64,000 nucleotides of DNA from Microlunatus capsulatus (GTDB lineage: Bacteria > Actinomycetota > Actinomycetes > Propionibacteriales > Propionibacteriaceae), in NCBI RefSeq assembly GCF_017876495.1, contig NZ_JAGIOB010000001.1:4092001-4156000 (forward strand), written 5' to 3'. The first letter of the stretch is position 1. Each line of letters opens with the position of its first letter. The notes below the pieces were generated by a model, which saw only the letters and a program-made list of their open reading frames with translations, was not told the origin of the DNA and ran no database searches. This document shows, piece after piece, positions 45,721 through 53,767 of this stretch. The position numbers were made by a program, and so were the translations under genes.

Positions 45721-45957
45721 CTCGTGTGGAGCACGTCAGTGACCGACCCTCGTGCGGAGCACGTCAGTGACCGACCCTCGTGCGGAGCACGTCAGTGACC
45801 GACCCTCGTGCGGAGCACGTCAGTGACCGACCCTCGTGCGGAGCACGTCAGTGACCGACCCTCGTGCGGAGCACGTCAGTGACCGACCCTCGTGCGGAGC
45901 ACGTCAGTGACCGACCCTCGTGCGGAGCACGTCAGTGACCGACCCCGTGTGAGACGC
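45721..45957 (+). repeat. Tandem block of eight 28-bp cassette repeats
   Basis: Cores start at 45721 and then every 28 bp through 45917, with a final altered core at 45945 (CCCGTGTGAGACGC). Apart from the first, the units are identical: CTCGTGCGGAGCACGTC plus AGTGACCGACC. This is the longest uninterrupted run in the window. Confidence 0.95.
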
Positions 45958-45998
45958 GGTCAGAGCGACCGCTGAGTGCTGGGCCTACTCCACGCAAG

Positions 45999-46196
45999 TT
46001 AGTTGGCATCGCGCCGATTGGACAGCACCAGTGAGAGCGCGAAGACCTCGGTGAAGGCGAGCCCGGCCATCCCTCCTGCTCCTAACCAGTCTTGCTGGAT
46101 GATGTTGACGATCAGGAGAGCTACGGCCAAGACCAATCCGAAGCCGAACAGCCAGAGCCAAGCGGCATGCTTGGGGACAGAGCGGCTACGGGGCAC
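45999..46196 (-). CDS. Cassette gene: small two-helix membrane protein
   Basis: The 65-residue protein has two hydrophobic segments (WLWLFGFGLVLAVALLIVNI and AGGMAGLAFTEVFALSLVLS) between short charged ends. GTG start with TAGGGT exactly 6 nt upstream, so the message is probably leaderless. No family known to me. Confidence 0.6.
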   Translation of the reverse strand: MPRSRSVPKHAAWLWLFGFGLVLAVALLIVNIIQQDWLGAGGMAGLAFTEVFALSLVLSNRRDAN

Positions 46197-46247
46197 GAGT
46201 TCACCCTACTGACGGCAAACGTGCCTCGAGACTGATCTGTCGGAGGC

Positions 46248-46280
46248 ACGTCAGTGGCCGACCCTCGTGCGCGACGTGCG
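46248..46280 (+). repeat. Cassette repeat
   Basis: AGGCACGTCAGTGGCCGACC then CTCGTGCGCGACG; the gene-proximal form precedes the MarR-controlled redox cassette. Confidence 0.8.
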
Positions 46281-46471
46281 CAAGGACCATGGACCTCAGC
46301 CGGTTCGTCACCATCCCATTCAGTCACGGCCGGCTCTACGGTCGGCGCAGGGTTGGCGGCGTACATGGGAAGGAACCACCCGCCAGGCTCAGGCCAGCAA
46401 CCCGTCTGGCGTCGGGCTGCCGGCCGCAGCAAACCCGCCACCGCTCCGGGCGGGAGGGGGTCTCGGGCATC

Positions 46472-46530
46472 TTGTGGCCACAGATAGTTGGCTAGCCACA
46501 CAAGCAGGTGATAGTCTGTGGCTAGCCACA
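46472..46530. promoter_or_regulatory. Palindromic operators upstream of the redox-MarR operon
   Basis: TGTGGCTAGCCACA (46517-46530) is a perfect 14-bp palindrome. TGGCTAGCCA (46489-46498) repeats its core 30 bp upstream, and TGTGGCCACA near 46473 is a related dyad lacking TA. They lie 30-90 bp before the first gene and are likely MarR sites, since the operon encodes a MarR regulator. Confidence 0.7.
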
Positions 46531-46560
46531 TAATCGGTGGTCTGAGTAGAGGGACTATTG

Positions 46561-47466
46561 ATGAAAGCCGTTCAGTTCGAGGAGTTCGGAGGACCCGAGG
46601 TCCTGCACATCGTTGACCGTGAGGTCCCCCAGCCGGGGCCTGGCCAGGTCCGCGTCCGCGTCCAGGCGGCGGGAGTTAACCCACTCGACGGGAAGATCCG
46701 CTCGGGTGCGCTGCAAGCCCTGTTCCCCACGACGCTACCGGTCGTTCCCGGTTTCGAGCTCGCGGGCGTCGTGGATGCCGTCGGGGAGGAGGTGGAGGAG
46801 CTGAGCGTAGGTGATGAGGTGTTCGGCTGGTCGGACACCGGCGCCTACGCCGAGTTCGCGTTGGTGACCGCCATGGCCGTTAAGCCCTCCGGACTGGACT
46901 GGGCCAGTGCAGCCGCCCTTCCCGTGGCGAGCGAGGCCGCCGAGCGCGTCCTGGACCTGCTGGGCATCAAGGCTGGTGAGACGTTGCTGGTGCACGGCGC
47001 CTCCGGGGCCGTGGGAACTCTGGCGGTGCAACTGGCCGTGGAGCGCGGAGCTCGGGTGGTTGGTACGGCCGGCCCGGACAACCTCGATCGCGTCGCCGGT
47101 CTTGGTGCGACCGCGACGACCTACGGTCCGGGTCTGGTCGACCGCGTCCGGGCACTTGCCCCGGAGGGTGTGGATGCCGTCTTCGACGTCGCGGGCAAGG
47201 GCGCTCTCGAGGACTCCATCGCCCTGCGTGGCAGCACCGACCGGATCATCACCATCGCCGACTTCCGGGCCCGTGAGCTGGGCATCACCTTCGCCAGCGG
47301 CCCCGGGCAGCGCTCCGCCGTCCGCCTGGGTGCTGTCGGACGCGCTGTCGCGGCCGGCGACATCAGCGTGGTCGTCACGACCTACCCGCTCGAGAGGGCT
47401 GTAGAAGCCCAGCAGCTCAGCGACGGGGGCCACTCCCGCGGCAAGCTCATCCTCCTGGTCAGCTGA
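46561..47466 (+). CDS. Zinc-free MDR-type NADP-dependent oxidoreductase (quinone reductase-like)
   Basis: The 301-residue medium-chain dehydrogenase/reductase has the GroES-like N-terminal domain (MKAVQFEEFGGPEVLHIVDR, AAGVNPLDGKIRSG) and a Rossmann domain with LLVHGASGAVGTLAVQLA. Structural and catalytic zinc Cys are absent, as in quinone oxidoreductases. It is the first gene of a cassette operon with MarR and NmrA-like genes and probably reduces electrophilic quinones or enones. Confidence 0.9.
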   Translation: MKAVQFEEFGGPEVLHIVDREVPQPGPGQVRVRVQAAGVNPLDGKIRSGALQALFPTTLPVVPGFELAGVVDAVGEEVEELSVGDEVFGWSDTGAYAEFALVTAMAVKPSGLDWASAAALPVASEAAERVLDLLGIKAGETLLVHGASGAVGTLAVQLAVERGARVVGTAGPDNLDRVAGLGATATTYGPGLVDRVRALAPEGVDAVFDVAGKGALEDSIALRGSTDRIITIADFRARELGITFASGPGQRSAVRLGAVGRAVAAGDISVVVTTYPLERAVEAQQLSDGGHSRGKLILLVS

Positions 47467-47478
47467 GGGAAAGCCCGC

Positions 47479-47964
47479 ATGGCTGAGAAAGACGACCTCC
47501 TGCTGTTCGACGAGGGCCGGGTGAGCCACGTGATCTTCCAGCTGGCTCGCGCGCACCGCGGCTACGCCGCCACCCTGCTGCGACAGCTCGGACTGCATCC
47601 CGGCCAGGAGCTGATCTTGATGCATCTCTTCGCCAGGGACGCCCAGACCCAGTCCGAACTGCTCGCAAGCATCGGTCTCGACCACTCGACACTGTCCAAA
47701 GCGCTGCGCCGCATGCAAGAGGCCGGGCTCCTCACCCGGGAGCCGGCCACACACGACCGACGCGTCCTCGTCGTGCGCCTCACCCACCAGGGCCAAGCCA
47801 TGCGCGGCCCCATCAAGGACATGTGGCACACCCTGGAGGCGACCACCCTGCAGAACCTCTCACCCCAGCAAGCCCAGGCCTTGACCGACTCCGCTCAGGC
47901 CGTCATCGACGCGATCAACGGCCAAACCCACCTGCCTGACCCGACCAGAGATGAGCCATCGTGA
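47479..47964 (+). CDS. MarR-family transcriptional regulator
   Basis: The 161-residue winged-helix protein has MarR features: GLHPGQELILMHLF, LLASIGLDHSTLSKALRRMQ, and DRRVLVVRLTHQG in the wing. It starts 12 bp after the oxidoreductase and its stop overlaps the next gene, so it is in the same operon and probably represses it at the palindromes at 46472-46530. Confidence 0.92.
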   Translation: MAEKDDLLLFDEGRVSHVIFQLARAHRGYAATLLRQLGLHPGQELILMHLFARDAQTQSELLASIGLDHSTLSKALRRMQEAGLLTREPATHDRRVLVVRLTHQGQAMRGPIKDMWHTLEATTLQNLSPQQAQALTDSAQAVIDAINGQTHLPDPTRDEPS

Positions 47965-48893
47965 CCACCACACCCCGACCCCCCACCCGCCCCATCCTTG
48001 TCGTCGGAGCAACAGGCTTCCTCGGCGGGAAGGTCGTTGACGCTTTGCTTGCCCGCGGAAAGGACGTCAGAGCCCTCGTCCGGCCGAGCACCGACGCCAC
48101 GCAGCTCGAGGCCCAAGGAGTGGTGATCGCTCGCGGCAACATGCTCGACCTCGACTCCCTCACAGCAGCGATGACCGACGCGGACGCGGTCATCTCCACC
48201 GCGGCGGGCTACACCCGAGGCGGCCGCGACGCGGCAGACGTCGACACCGTCGGTAACGCCAACCTCGCCGAGGCAGCCTCCCGGACCGGCATCCGGCGGT
48301 TCGTCCTCACCAGCATCCTCACCAGCGACCAGACACCAGGGGTCCCGCACTTCTGGCACAAGAAGATCGCCGAGGACGAGCTCGAACGGCGAGGGGTGCC
48401 GTTCGTGGCCCTGCGACCCGGCGCCTTCCTCGACCAGGTCGCCGTCATGGCCGGGAATCCCACCGCGAACGGCCGCCTCGGCTGGTTGGGCAAGCCGACC
48501 GTTCCCCTGACCTTCGTGCACACCTCCGACCTGGCAGCGCACCTGGCCGCCGCCGTCGACGCCGACGTGTCCGACGGCGAACGTATCGACATCGGCTGGG
48601 ACCGCCCGGTCAGCGTCCGTGAGGTCGCCCGGCTGATGGGTGACGCGGCCGGCCGGAAGATCACGGTCTGGGCCGTGCCCTCCGTCATCGGACGCGCAGC
48701 AGCCGCCGTCATTGGACGGCGCAAACCCATCGTGGCCGACATGACAGCCATGTTCCGCTGGTTTGACACCGGACGCTACGTCGCCGACACCACCCGCCAG
48801 GAGCAGCTGTTCGGGCCCGCCCCCACCGCCGAACGCACCGTCGCCCAGATCACCAACGAGCTGGCGAGCATGTCCACCACCAAGACACGCTGA
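47961..48893 (+). CDS. NmrA-like NAD(P)-binding SDR protein
   Basis: The 310-residue atypical short-chain dehydrogenase has GATGFLGGKVVDALLARG (GxxGxxG) and RRFVLTSILTSDQ, LRPGAFLDQV and HTSDLAAHLAA. It lacks the canonical YxxxK, as do NmrA/azoreductase-like members that sense or reduce with NAD(P)H. The GTG overlaps the MarR stop (GTGA). Third gene of the redox operon. Confidence 0.87.
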   Translation: MTTTPRPPTRPILVVGATGFLGGKVVDALLARGKDVRALVRPSTDATQLEAQGVVIARGNMLDLDSLTAAMTDADAVISTAAGYTRGGRDAADVDTVGNANLAEAASRTGIRRFVLTSILTSDQTPGVPHFWHKKIAEDELERRGVPFVALRPGAFLDQVAVMAGNPTANGRLGWLGKPTVPLTFVHTSDLAAHLAAAVDADVSDGERIDIGWDRPVSVREVARLMGDAAGRKITVWAVPSVIGRAAAAVIGRRKPIVADMTAMFRWFDTGRYVADTTRQEQLFGPAPTAERTVAQITNELASMSTTKTR

Positions 48894-49020
48894 ACCAAGG
48901 CCGCCACCACCACCACCACTCGTCGCCACGACGATCTGCCAGGTCTGACCGCACGGCCGCAGCATCATCGGACCAACGCTTGACCAACAAACTCTCGCAC
49001 CAGGAGCGGAAGCCAACAAC

Positions 49021-49398
49021 ATGACGAAAATCCTCATGATCGGGATCGAGGCCAAAGCCCTCGACTACAGCAAACTGCCCCCCGGCCTCGACGAAGCCAC
49101 CATGACGGCACTGATCGAAGCAGGCTTCAGCGCCACCAGAGCCGCCGGGTTCGACGCCGCCAACTGCCTCATCGGCACCGCGCCGGACGAAGCAGAGATT
49201 CAGATCCGCGAAGCCTTCAACGCGGAGAACTTTGGCCTCGTGATGATCGGTGGTGGGATCAGGATCATCCCCGATTACACCAAACTCTTCGAGCGAATCA
49301 TCAACGTCTGCAACTCGGAGGCCCCGGGAGTCACCTTCTGCTTCAACACGTCCCCCGACACGACCCTGGACGCCCTGAGGCGTCACGTCCAGGTCTAG
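49021..49398 (+). CDS. Hypothetical protein at the end of the redox cassette
   Basis: The 125-residue protein begins MTKILMIGIEAKALDYSKLP and has NFGLVMIGGGIRIIPDYTKL, an alpha/beta fold suggestive of a Rossmann-like small domain. Similar actinobacterial and proteobacterial hypothetical proteins exist near NAD(P)H-binding genes, but no role is known to me. It is 127 bp after the SDR gene and followed at once by the repeat block at 49412. Confidence 0.75.
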   Translation: MTKILMIGIEAKALDYSKLPPGLDEATMTALIEAGFSATRAAGFDAANCLIGTAPDEAEIQIREAFNAENFGLVMIGGGIRIIPDYTKLFERIINVCNSEAPGVTFCFNTSPDTTLDALRRHVQV

Positions 49399-49411
49399 GA
49401 CGCAAACGCGC

Positions 49412-49632
49412 GCAGTCAATCCTCGTGCGGAGCACGTCGGTGGACGACCCTCGTGCGGGGCACGTCAGTGGGCGCCCCTCGTGCGGGGCACGTCAGTGGA
49501 CGACCCTCGTGCGGAGCACGTCAGTGACCGACCCTCGTGCGGGGCACGGCAGTGGCCGACCCTCGTGCGGGGCACGTCAGTGGCCGACTCTCGTGCGGGG
49601 CACGTCGGTGGGCGACCCTCGTGCGGGACGCC
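49412..49632 (+). repeat. Tandem block of cassette repeats, eight cores
   Basis: Cores begin at 49422, 49450, 49478, 49506, 49534, 49562, 49590 and 49618, exactly 28 bp apart. Units vary mildly (GTCAGTGGACGAC, GTCAGTGACCGAC, GTCAGTGGCCGAC), and the last is the gene-proximal GTGCGGGACGCC. Unlike the 45.7-kb block, units are not identical, so this block may be older. Confidence 0.95.
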
Positions 49633-49696
49633 AGGCCGTCGCGCCGACTGCAACCTGTGTGCGCGCTGCAGCGACCTCAGGACGGCACGCAGATGC

Positions 49697-50485
49697 TTAG
49701 TTGACGTGGTCCGCGTTGTCCTGGAGTGAGTCTTGTGGCTGGATGCGGAAGGCCTCGAGCCGTTCGTGAGTGACGAGTTCGGTCACGAGCTGCTCGGAGC
49801 CACCGACAAGGGTGGAGTCGAAGTCGATTTCTGTGGCCACGCACCAGGATCGGTCGGTCGGCCAGAAGATATTCGGTGACTGCGGCTCGAACCAGTCCGG
49901 GGTGATCTGGTCACCAACGCGAGTGGCGGCCTCAAGCGGTCCGCGGCCCAGCAGGTACTCGCGGGCAGCCAGGCGTACGAGTTGGTCAGCGGCCAGGACG
50001 TCGTCAGGGAAGGCGGGTGGGACGGGCTCCGATTCCGACAGTCCGGCGGACTCGTCGAACTGGAGCAAGACCGCTGAGGGACTACCGTGGATCCAGCCGT
50101 AGCCCGACCAAAGGCAAAACCAGCATTCTGCGGCCGTGGTGGTGTGCCGGCGCAACACCGTCACCAGATCCGCCAGCGCCTCGGGGTCAAGGTTGCCTAT
50201 GTCGGGGCCGGAGGTGCGCCACCATGGCCTCGTGCTTCCTCTTCGGGGTGCCAGGAGGTGCCATTGAGCAAGTGCGTGGATCTGCGTGCCCGCCGCCTCC
50301 GCTACTGCAGCCCAGGAGGTGGACGGTTGATCCTCTTGCTCGACCGGGTGGAGGACTCGTGCGTATGCCTCGAAGCCCGCCGGGACTACTCCGGTCACGT
50401 GACCCCATCGGCCCGTGAGCCGAGTGGTTAGCCAAGATGCCTCAGCCGAATCCTGCCCGAACACGGGTGCTGACTCATGGGTCAC
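49697..50485 (-). CDS. Cassette gene: hypothetical protein
   Basis: The 262-residue soluble protein is like actinobacterial hypothetical proteins with EAYARVLHPV, PRRGSTRPWW (amino-terminal half), CWFCLWSGYGWIHGSPSAVL and PPAFPDDVLA, LAAREYLLGRGPLEAA, FWPTDRSWCVATEIDFDSTLVGGS. The last pattern is widespread in Streptomyces and relatives but has no assigned function to my knowledge. GTG start with AGGAGG 9 nt upstream, so this cassette gene has a normal leader. Confidence 0.8.
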   Translation of the reverse strand: MTHESAPVFGQDSAEASWLTTRLTGRWGHVTGVVPAGFEAYARVLHPVEQEDQPSTSWAAVAEAAGTQIHALAQWHLLAPRRGSTRPWWRTSGPDIGNLDPEALADLVTVLRRHTTTAAECWFCLWSGYGWIHGSPSAVLLQFDESAGLSESEPVPPAFPDDVLAADQLVRLAAREYLLGRGPLEAATRVGDQITPDWFEPQSPNIFWPTDRSWCVATEIDFDSTLVGGSEQLVTELVTHERLEAFRIQPQDSLQDNADHVN

Positions 50486-50557
50486 CGGTGAGGTCCTCCT
50501 GGGGGATGCAGCAGATGTCAGAGACTCTGACAGGATCCGGTTAATTCGAGGACAAGT

Positions 50558-50656
50558 GCAGTGGCCGACCCCGTACGGACCACGTCAGTGACCGACCGTC
50601 GTGCGGGACGCACGGCAGTAGCCGACCGTCTTGTGAGGCACGCAGTGGCCGACCTT
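50558..50656 (+). repeat. Cassette repeats, three to four diverged units
   Basis: GTGCAGTGGCCGACCCCGTA, GTCAGTGACCGACCGTCGTG, GGCAGTAGCCGACCGTCTTG and CGCAGTGGCCGACC; strongly diverged from consensus. Confidence 0.8.
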
Positions 50657-50804
50657 GGTTGGCCTGTTGCTCTTGGGTATCTGGCTGATCACCTACACCA
50701 ACGATCAAGACCCGGCTGTGGAAGAGTCGCTGGAGTCGCGTAGTCGCCCGTCAGGGGAAAGGCAGGCTGTGGCTGACCTGGTCTCGGTTAGCGGCGGTAG
50801 CTGA
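50655..50804 (+). CDS. Possible small membrane protein starting in the repeat
   Basis: A 49-residue frame from TTG 50655 reads MVGLLLLGIWLITYTNDQDP and then a polar tail, giving one membrane segment. It begins inside the cassette repeat with no ribosome site, so it may be the 3' end of a gene truncated by a cassette junction. Confidence 0.35.
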   Translation: MVGLLLLGIWLITYTNDQDPAVEESLESRSRPSGERQAVADLVSVSGGS

Positions 50805-50906
50805 GAGAGGGCTGCTGAAGCGCGGGCGGGTAGGAGCCATTCGAGGGCCGCGCTAGCCAGCGCCTCGCTACGGGCGGTGGGCGATCAGCACCCCTAGAAT
50901 CCCGTC

Positions 50907-51707
50907 ATGGACTCGTGGCACTCGGGCGCTTGGTCAGATCGCGCTACTGGTGATAAGGGTCCGTGGGTCCGGTGGTTGCCGCTGGCTTGGGCGGCAGCAG
51001 CTGATCCAGATGGGCGGCACACACCGCCGCCCGACCCTCATAAGGCGAAGCGCTCCGACCAGCTCATTGCATGGTGGGCGCCGCTGCTACAGCTCACCAC
51101 ATATGGTCTCGGCTGGGCGTTTCCAATGAGAGGTCTTGCCCGATGGGACCAGCTCGGCCGGCCGACTGACGATGCTGTGCTAGCAACCGTCCAGCGTTGG
51201 TGGGGACCTCGCCTAGCCGACATCCTCGCTTGGGGTCAGGAGTTCACACCTGGACTGAAGGATGCACCCGACCTCGCCAACGTCTCTGGGCAGCCCAAGA
51301 CGCCTCCCAGAGGTTCCCTGTTCCACCCCTACTCCGGCCGCCTACATGATCGTGAGTGGCAGGAGGTTTGGGAACAGCCTGGCTCGGGCAAATTCCATAG
51401 CTGGCTCCATGCGGCACCGCCGTTGTGGCCGCCGCAGGATCAGTCCCCAATGCCAACGATGCGCGGCCGCGACTCGGCCGGCGCACCGGCTGAGGCGCTC
51501 GTCTTAGACGGCTACCTTGGCTGGTACCGGCGTCTCCTTATTAGCGGCCCCGGAAACCCGACTGGTGCAAGCCGCCGAGTTGACGTGATCGTTCGACCTC
51601 TCGGATGGCTCGGCACTTATCGATGCTCCCGCATAACCAATCTGTGGTTCAGGTGTCGCCACCACCTACACCTTCTCGGTAACGAGCCATACCAGAACCA
51701 AGGCTGA
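50907..51707 (+). CDS. Cassette gene: hypothetical Trp-rich protein
   Basis: The 266-residue protein is unusually rich in Trp and Pro (WHSGAWSDRATGDKGPWVRW, LAWAAAADPDGRHTPPP, FHPYSGRLHDREWQEVWEQP). No domain was recognised. TAGAAT ends 6 nt before the ATG, a textbook leaderless promoter. The 235 bp after it contain no supported gene or clear repeat. Confidence 0.7.
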   Translation: MDSWHSGAWSDRATGDKGPWVRWLPLAWAAAADPDGRHTPPPDPHKAKRSDQLIAWWAPLLQLTTYGLGWAFPMRGLARWDQLGRPTDDAVLATVQRWWGPRLADILAWGQEFTPGLKDAPDLANVSGQPKTPPRGSLFHPYSGRLHDREWQEVWEQPGSGKFHSWLHAAPPLWPPQDQSPMPTMRGRDSAGAPAEALVLDGYLGWYRRLLISGPGNPTGASRRVDVIVRPLGWLGTYRCSRITNLWFRCRHHLHLLGNEPYQNQG

Positions 51708-51942
51708 CAGACCGTCACGGTATCGCCGGCACAGTCTAGGGCGGCAGTTCCACTACCGAGGCCTCGGAGGCCCGCTAGGTGACTAGCCTCGAGCATCTTG
51801 ACGCGCTTGATCATCGATCAGAGACCCGTACCGACCTCAGGGGGCATACTTCAGCAGCAGGCATACTTGGGTATCACCGGATGTGGAAGCGCAGTTGCGC
51901 ACTTCCTGGCCCGTCGGGGGTGCCGGCTGTTAGCGTCGGACC

Positions 51943-52479
51943 GTGCTGCGGAAGACGCTCATCCTTGACGATATTTTCGACGCCACGCTGGGCTGGCCCT
52001 ACCCAATCCATCAAGTACCGCTTGAACGTCTCGCCGCTCCAGACGGCAGCCCTTACTACCAACTCCGGGTCGACGGAGTCAACGTCTTCGTCATTGAACA
52101 GACCGAGTGGGCGGACGAGAATCGGCGCTCAGACATATCGGCATCACGGCTCTGCGTCATCGTGCCGACCGACTTCGAGAACATGGACGCGGTCGAACTG
52201 CTGTTAGGCAACGCAGACACTCATGGCTTGCCCGGCTGGAGTGTTGACGAGGACGGCGACATCGTCCTGACCCACGCCCTTCCATTCTCGGAAAACTTTC
52301 CCGTCGACTGGTTACGCAAGCAGATGCTCGTGTCCATCGGACTCGCCGTCGAAGGGGTCCGCGAGGTCGCGGCGGTCATCGTCGAAGGGGATGAAGGACG
52401 AACGGCACGGCGTTGGACGAATGCTCGTGAGGTCGCCTCGGTGGCAGGGTCCTTCGCTAGAGCGTTCGTCCTACTCTGA
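51943..52479 (+). CDS. Cassette gene: hypothetical protein
   Basis: The 178-residue soluble protein has an acidic beta-rich first half (LILDDIFDATLGWPYPIHQV, VNVFVIEQTEWADENRR) and a helical C-terminus (AREVASVAGSFARAFVLL). GTG start with TTAGCGT a few bases upstream, leaderless-like. No family recognised. Confidence 0.65.
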   Translation: MLRKTLILDDIFDATLGWPYPIHQVPLERLAAPDGSPYYQLRVDGVNVFVIEQTEWADENRRSDISASRLCVIVPTDFENMDAVELLLGNADTHGLPGWSVDEDGDIVLTHALPFSENFPVDWLRKQMLVSIGLAVEGVREVAAVIVEGDEGRTARRWTNAREVASVAGSFARAFVLL

Positions 52480-52564
52480 CGGCGCCAGCCCTCTGCGGGG
52501 ACGCCTGCAGTGGCCAACCTCGGACGCCAAGCAAGCAGCAACCGACCCGTCGCGCCTACGCATG

Positions 52565-52640
52565 CAGCAGCCGACACTCGTGAGGAGCACGTCAGTGGCC
52601 GACCCTCGTGCGGGGCACGTCAGTGGACGACCCTCCCAGA
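52565..52640 (+). repeat. Cassette repeats, three units
   Basis: CAGCCGACACTCGTGAGGAG, GTCAGTGGCCGACCCTCGTG and GTCAGTGGACGACCCTCCCA; the last core is degenerate. A single partial unit (GCAGTGGCCAACCTCGGACG) precedes at 52507. Confidence 0.85.
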
Positions 52641-52711
52641 GCGCGTAGTCGCTCGCCGAAGGGCACGGCAGTCGCTCGATCTGAGCCTCGGTCCTCTGGC
52701 AGGCTCCGAGC

Positions 52712-53593
52712 ATGGCTCCTTCGACCACGATCACACTTCACCCGCGCATGTCGGACGGCAGCAGGATCGGAGCCGGCAGCACCGACATGATGGGCCCGAC
52801 CGATCCTCAGCACAAGACGATCAGCGACCCCGACGTATGGGTCAGTGAGGTCCTCGACCACGGGACAGGCTTGTGGGGCTTCGCCGACGTAAGGCCAATC
52901 TTGACTCCAGCCGACCTCTCCATGCCTGCCGACGAAGACGCCGGACGTGTGCTCACGACTCGCATGACGATGTTCGGACTGGACGCAGATGGCCTTCTGA
53001 CTTTCGGCGGCGACCAGCAGTTGCGGTGGTCGGAGCTGGTCCGAGCCTCAGAGGCTGGGTTGATCCCCGGCGACATCACCAACATGGTCATCTATGTGGA
53101 TCGTGGGGCAGCGGGCGGCGGCGCGCACGAGGTCTATGAGCTCATCGACTTCCTGTTCTCTGAGCGCAACCTGGAGTACGCCGAACACCTGAAGGGCGTC
53201 TACGGCGCCGTCGCGCTCTACATTCTCCGCAAGCCCCTCATGGCTCTACCAAAGGCTCGCATCCGCTACCTCGCTCGTCAGTTTCGCAAACGAGGCATCA
53301 CGGGGTCGGCACTCATGTTCTGGGTCGACAAGCACAGCAAGCGCTGGGACGTCGATCGCCTCGCTGCCATCTTGGCGCTGACCGAAGCCGAGACTCGGGC
53401 GCTGCTAAGCGAGCTGGGCTACGAGTCCGACGAGCATGGTCTGTTCACACGGTCGGCCGACCCCGAGCTGGTGGCTCGACGGCAAGCAGTCTTCATAAAC
53501 TCGGTGCAGTCGCCTGATACGTCTCTTGGTGACCCCATCGTGCTCGGGGGTGAAGATCCGTGGTGGGAGGACGAGGAGGACGAGGACCTCTAG
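52712..53593 (+). CDS. Cassette gene: hypothetical protein
   Basis: The 293-residue protein has a central helical region (VYELIDFLFSERNLEYAEHL, KARIRYLARQFRKRGI) and a strongly acidic C-terminus (DPWWEDEEDEDL). The segment ILALTEAETRALLSELGYES looks like a small helical domain. Earlier N-terminus may start instead at an internal Met (MSDGSRIG). No function assigned. Confidence 0.65.
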   Translation: MAPSTTITLHPRMSDGSRIGAGSTDMMGPTDPQHKTISDPDVWVSEVLDHGTGLWGFADVRPILTPADLSMPADEDAGRVLTTRMTMFGLDADGLLTFGGDQQLRWSELVRASEAGLIPGDITNMVIYVDRGAAGGGAHEVYELIDFLFSERNLEYAEHLKGVYGAVALYILRKPLMALPKARIRYLARQFRKRGITGSALMFWVDKHSKRWDVDRLAAILALTEAETRALLSELGYESDEHGLFTRSADPELVARRQAVFINSVQSPDTSLGDPIVLGGEDPWWEDEEDEDL

Positions 53594-53617
53594 CTCCCTA
53601 GGGCTCCGAGACTGATC

Positions 53618-53690
53618 AGTGCGGTTCACGTCAGTGGGCGACCCTCGTGCCAGACGCACGGCAGTATCCGACCCTCGTGCGGGACGTACG
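53618..53690 (+). repeat. Cassette repeats, two to three units
   Basis: GTCAGTGGGCGACCCTCGTG, GGCAGTATCCGACCCTCGTG and CGGGACGTACGCG; last one gene-proximal. Confidence 0.85.
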
Positions 53691-53767
53691 CGTTGGCCAC
53701 CCCCTCAGTGAGCCGCGCTGGCATCGACCGACGCTGGCACCGTACCGGGCAGATGCTCAGGGGGCTT

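Noticed and set aside
49425-49700. Repeat-encoded proteins (frames reading MRSTSVDDPRAG and similar)
   Set aside because: These frames are produced by the tandem repeats themselves and change phase because 28 is not a multiple of 3; no ribosome sites are seen.
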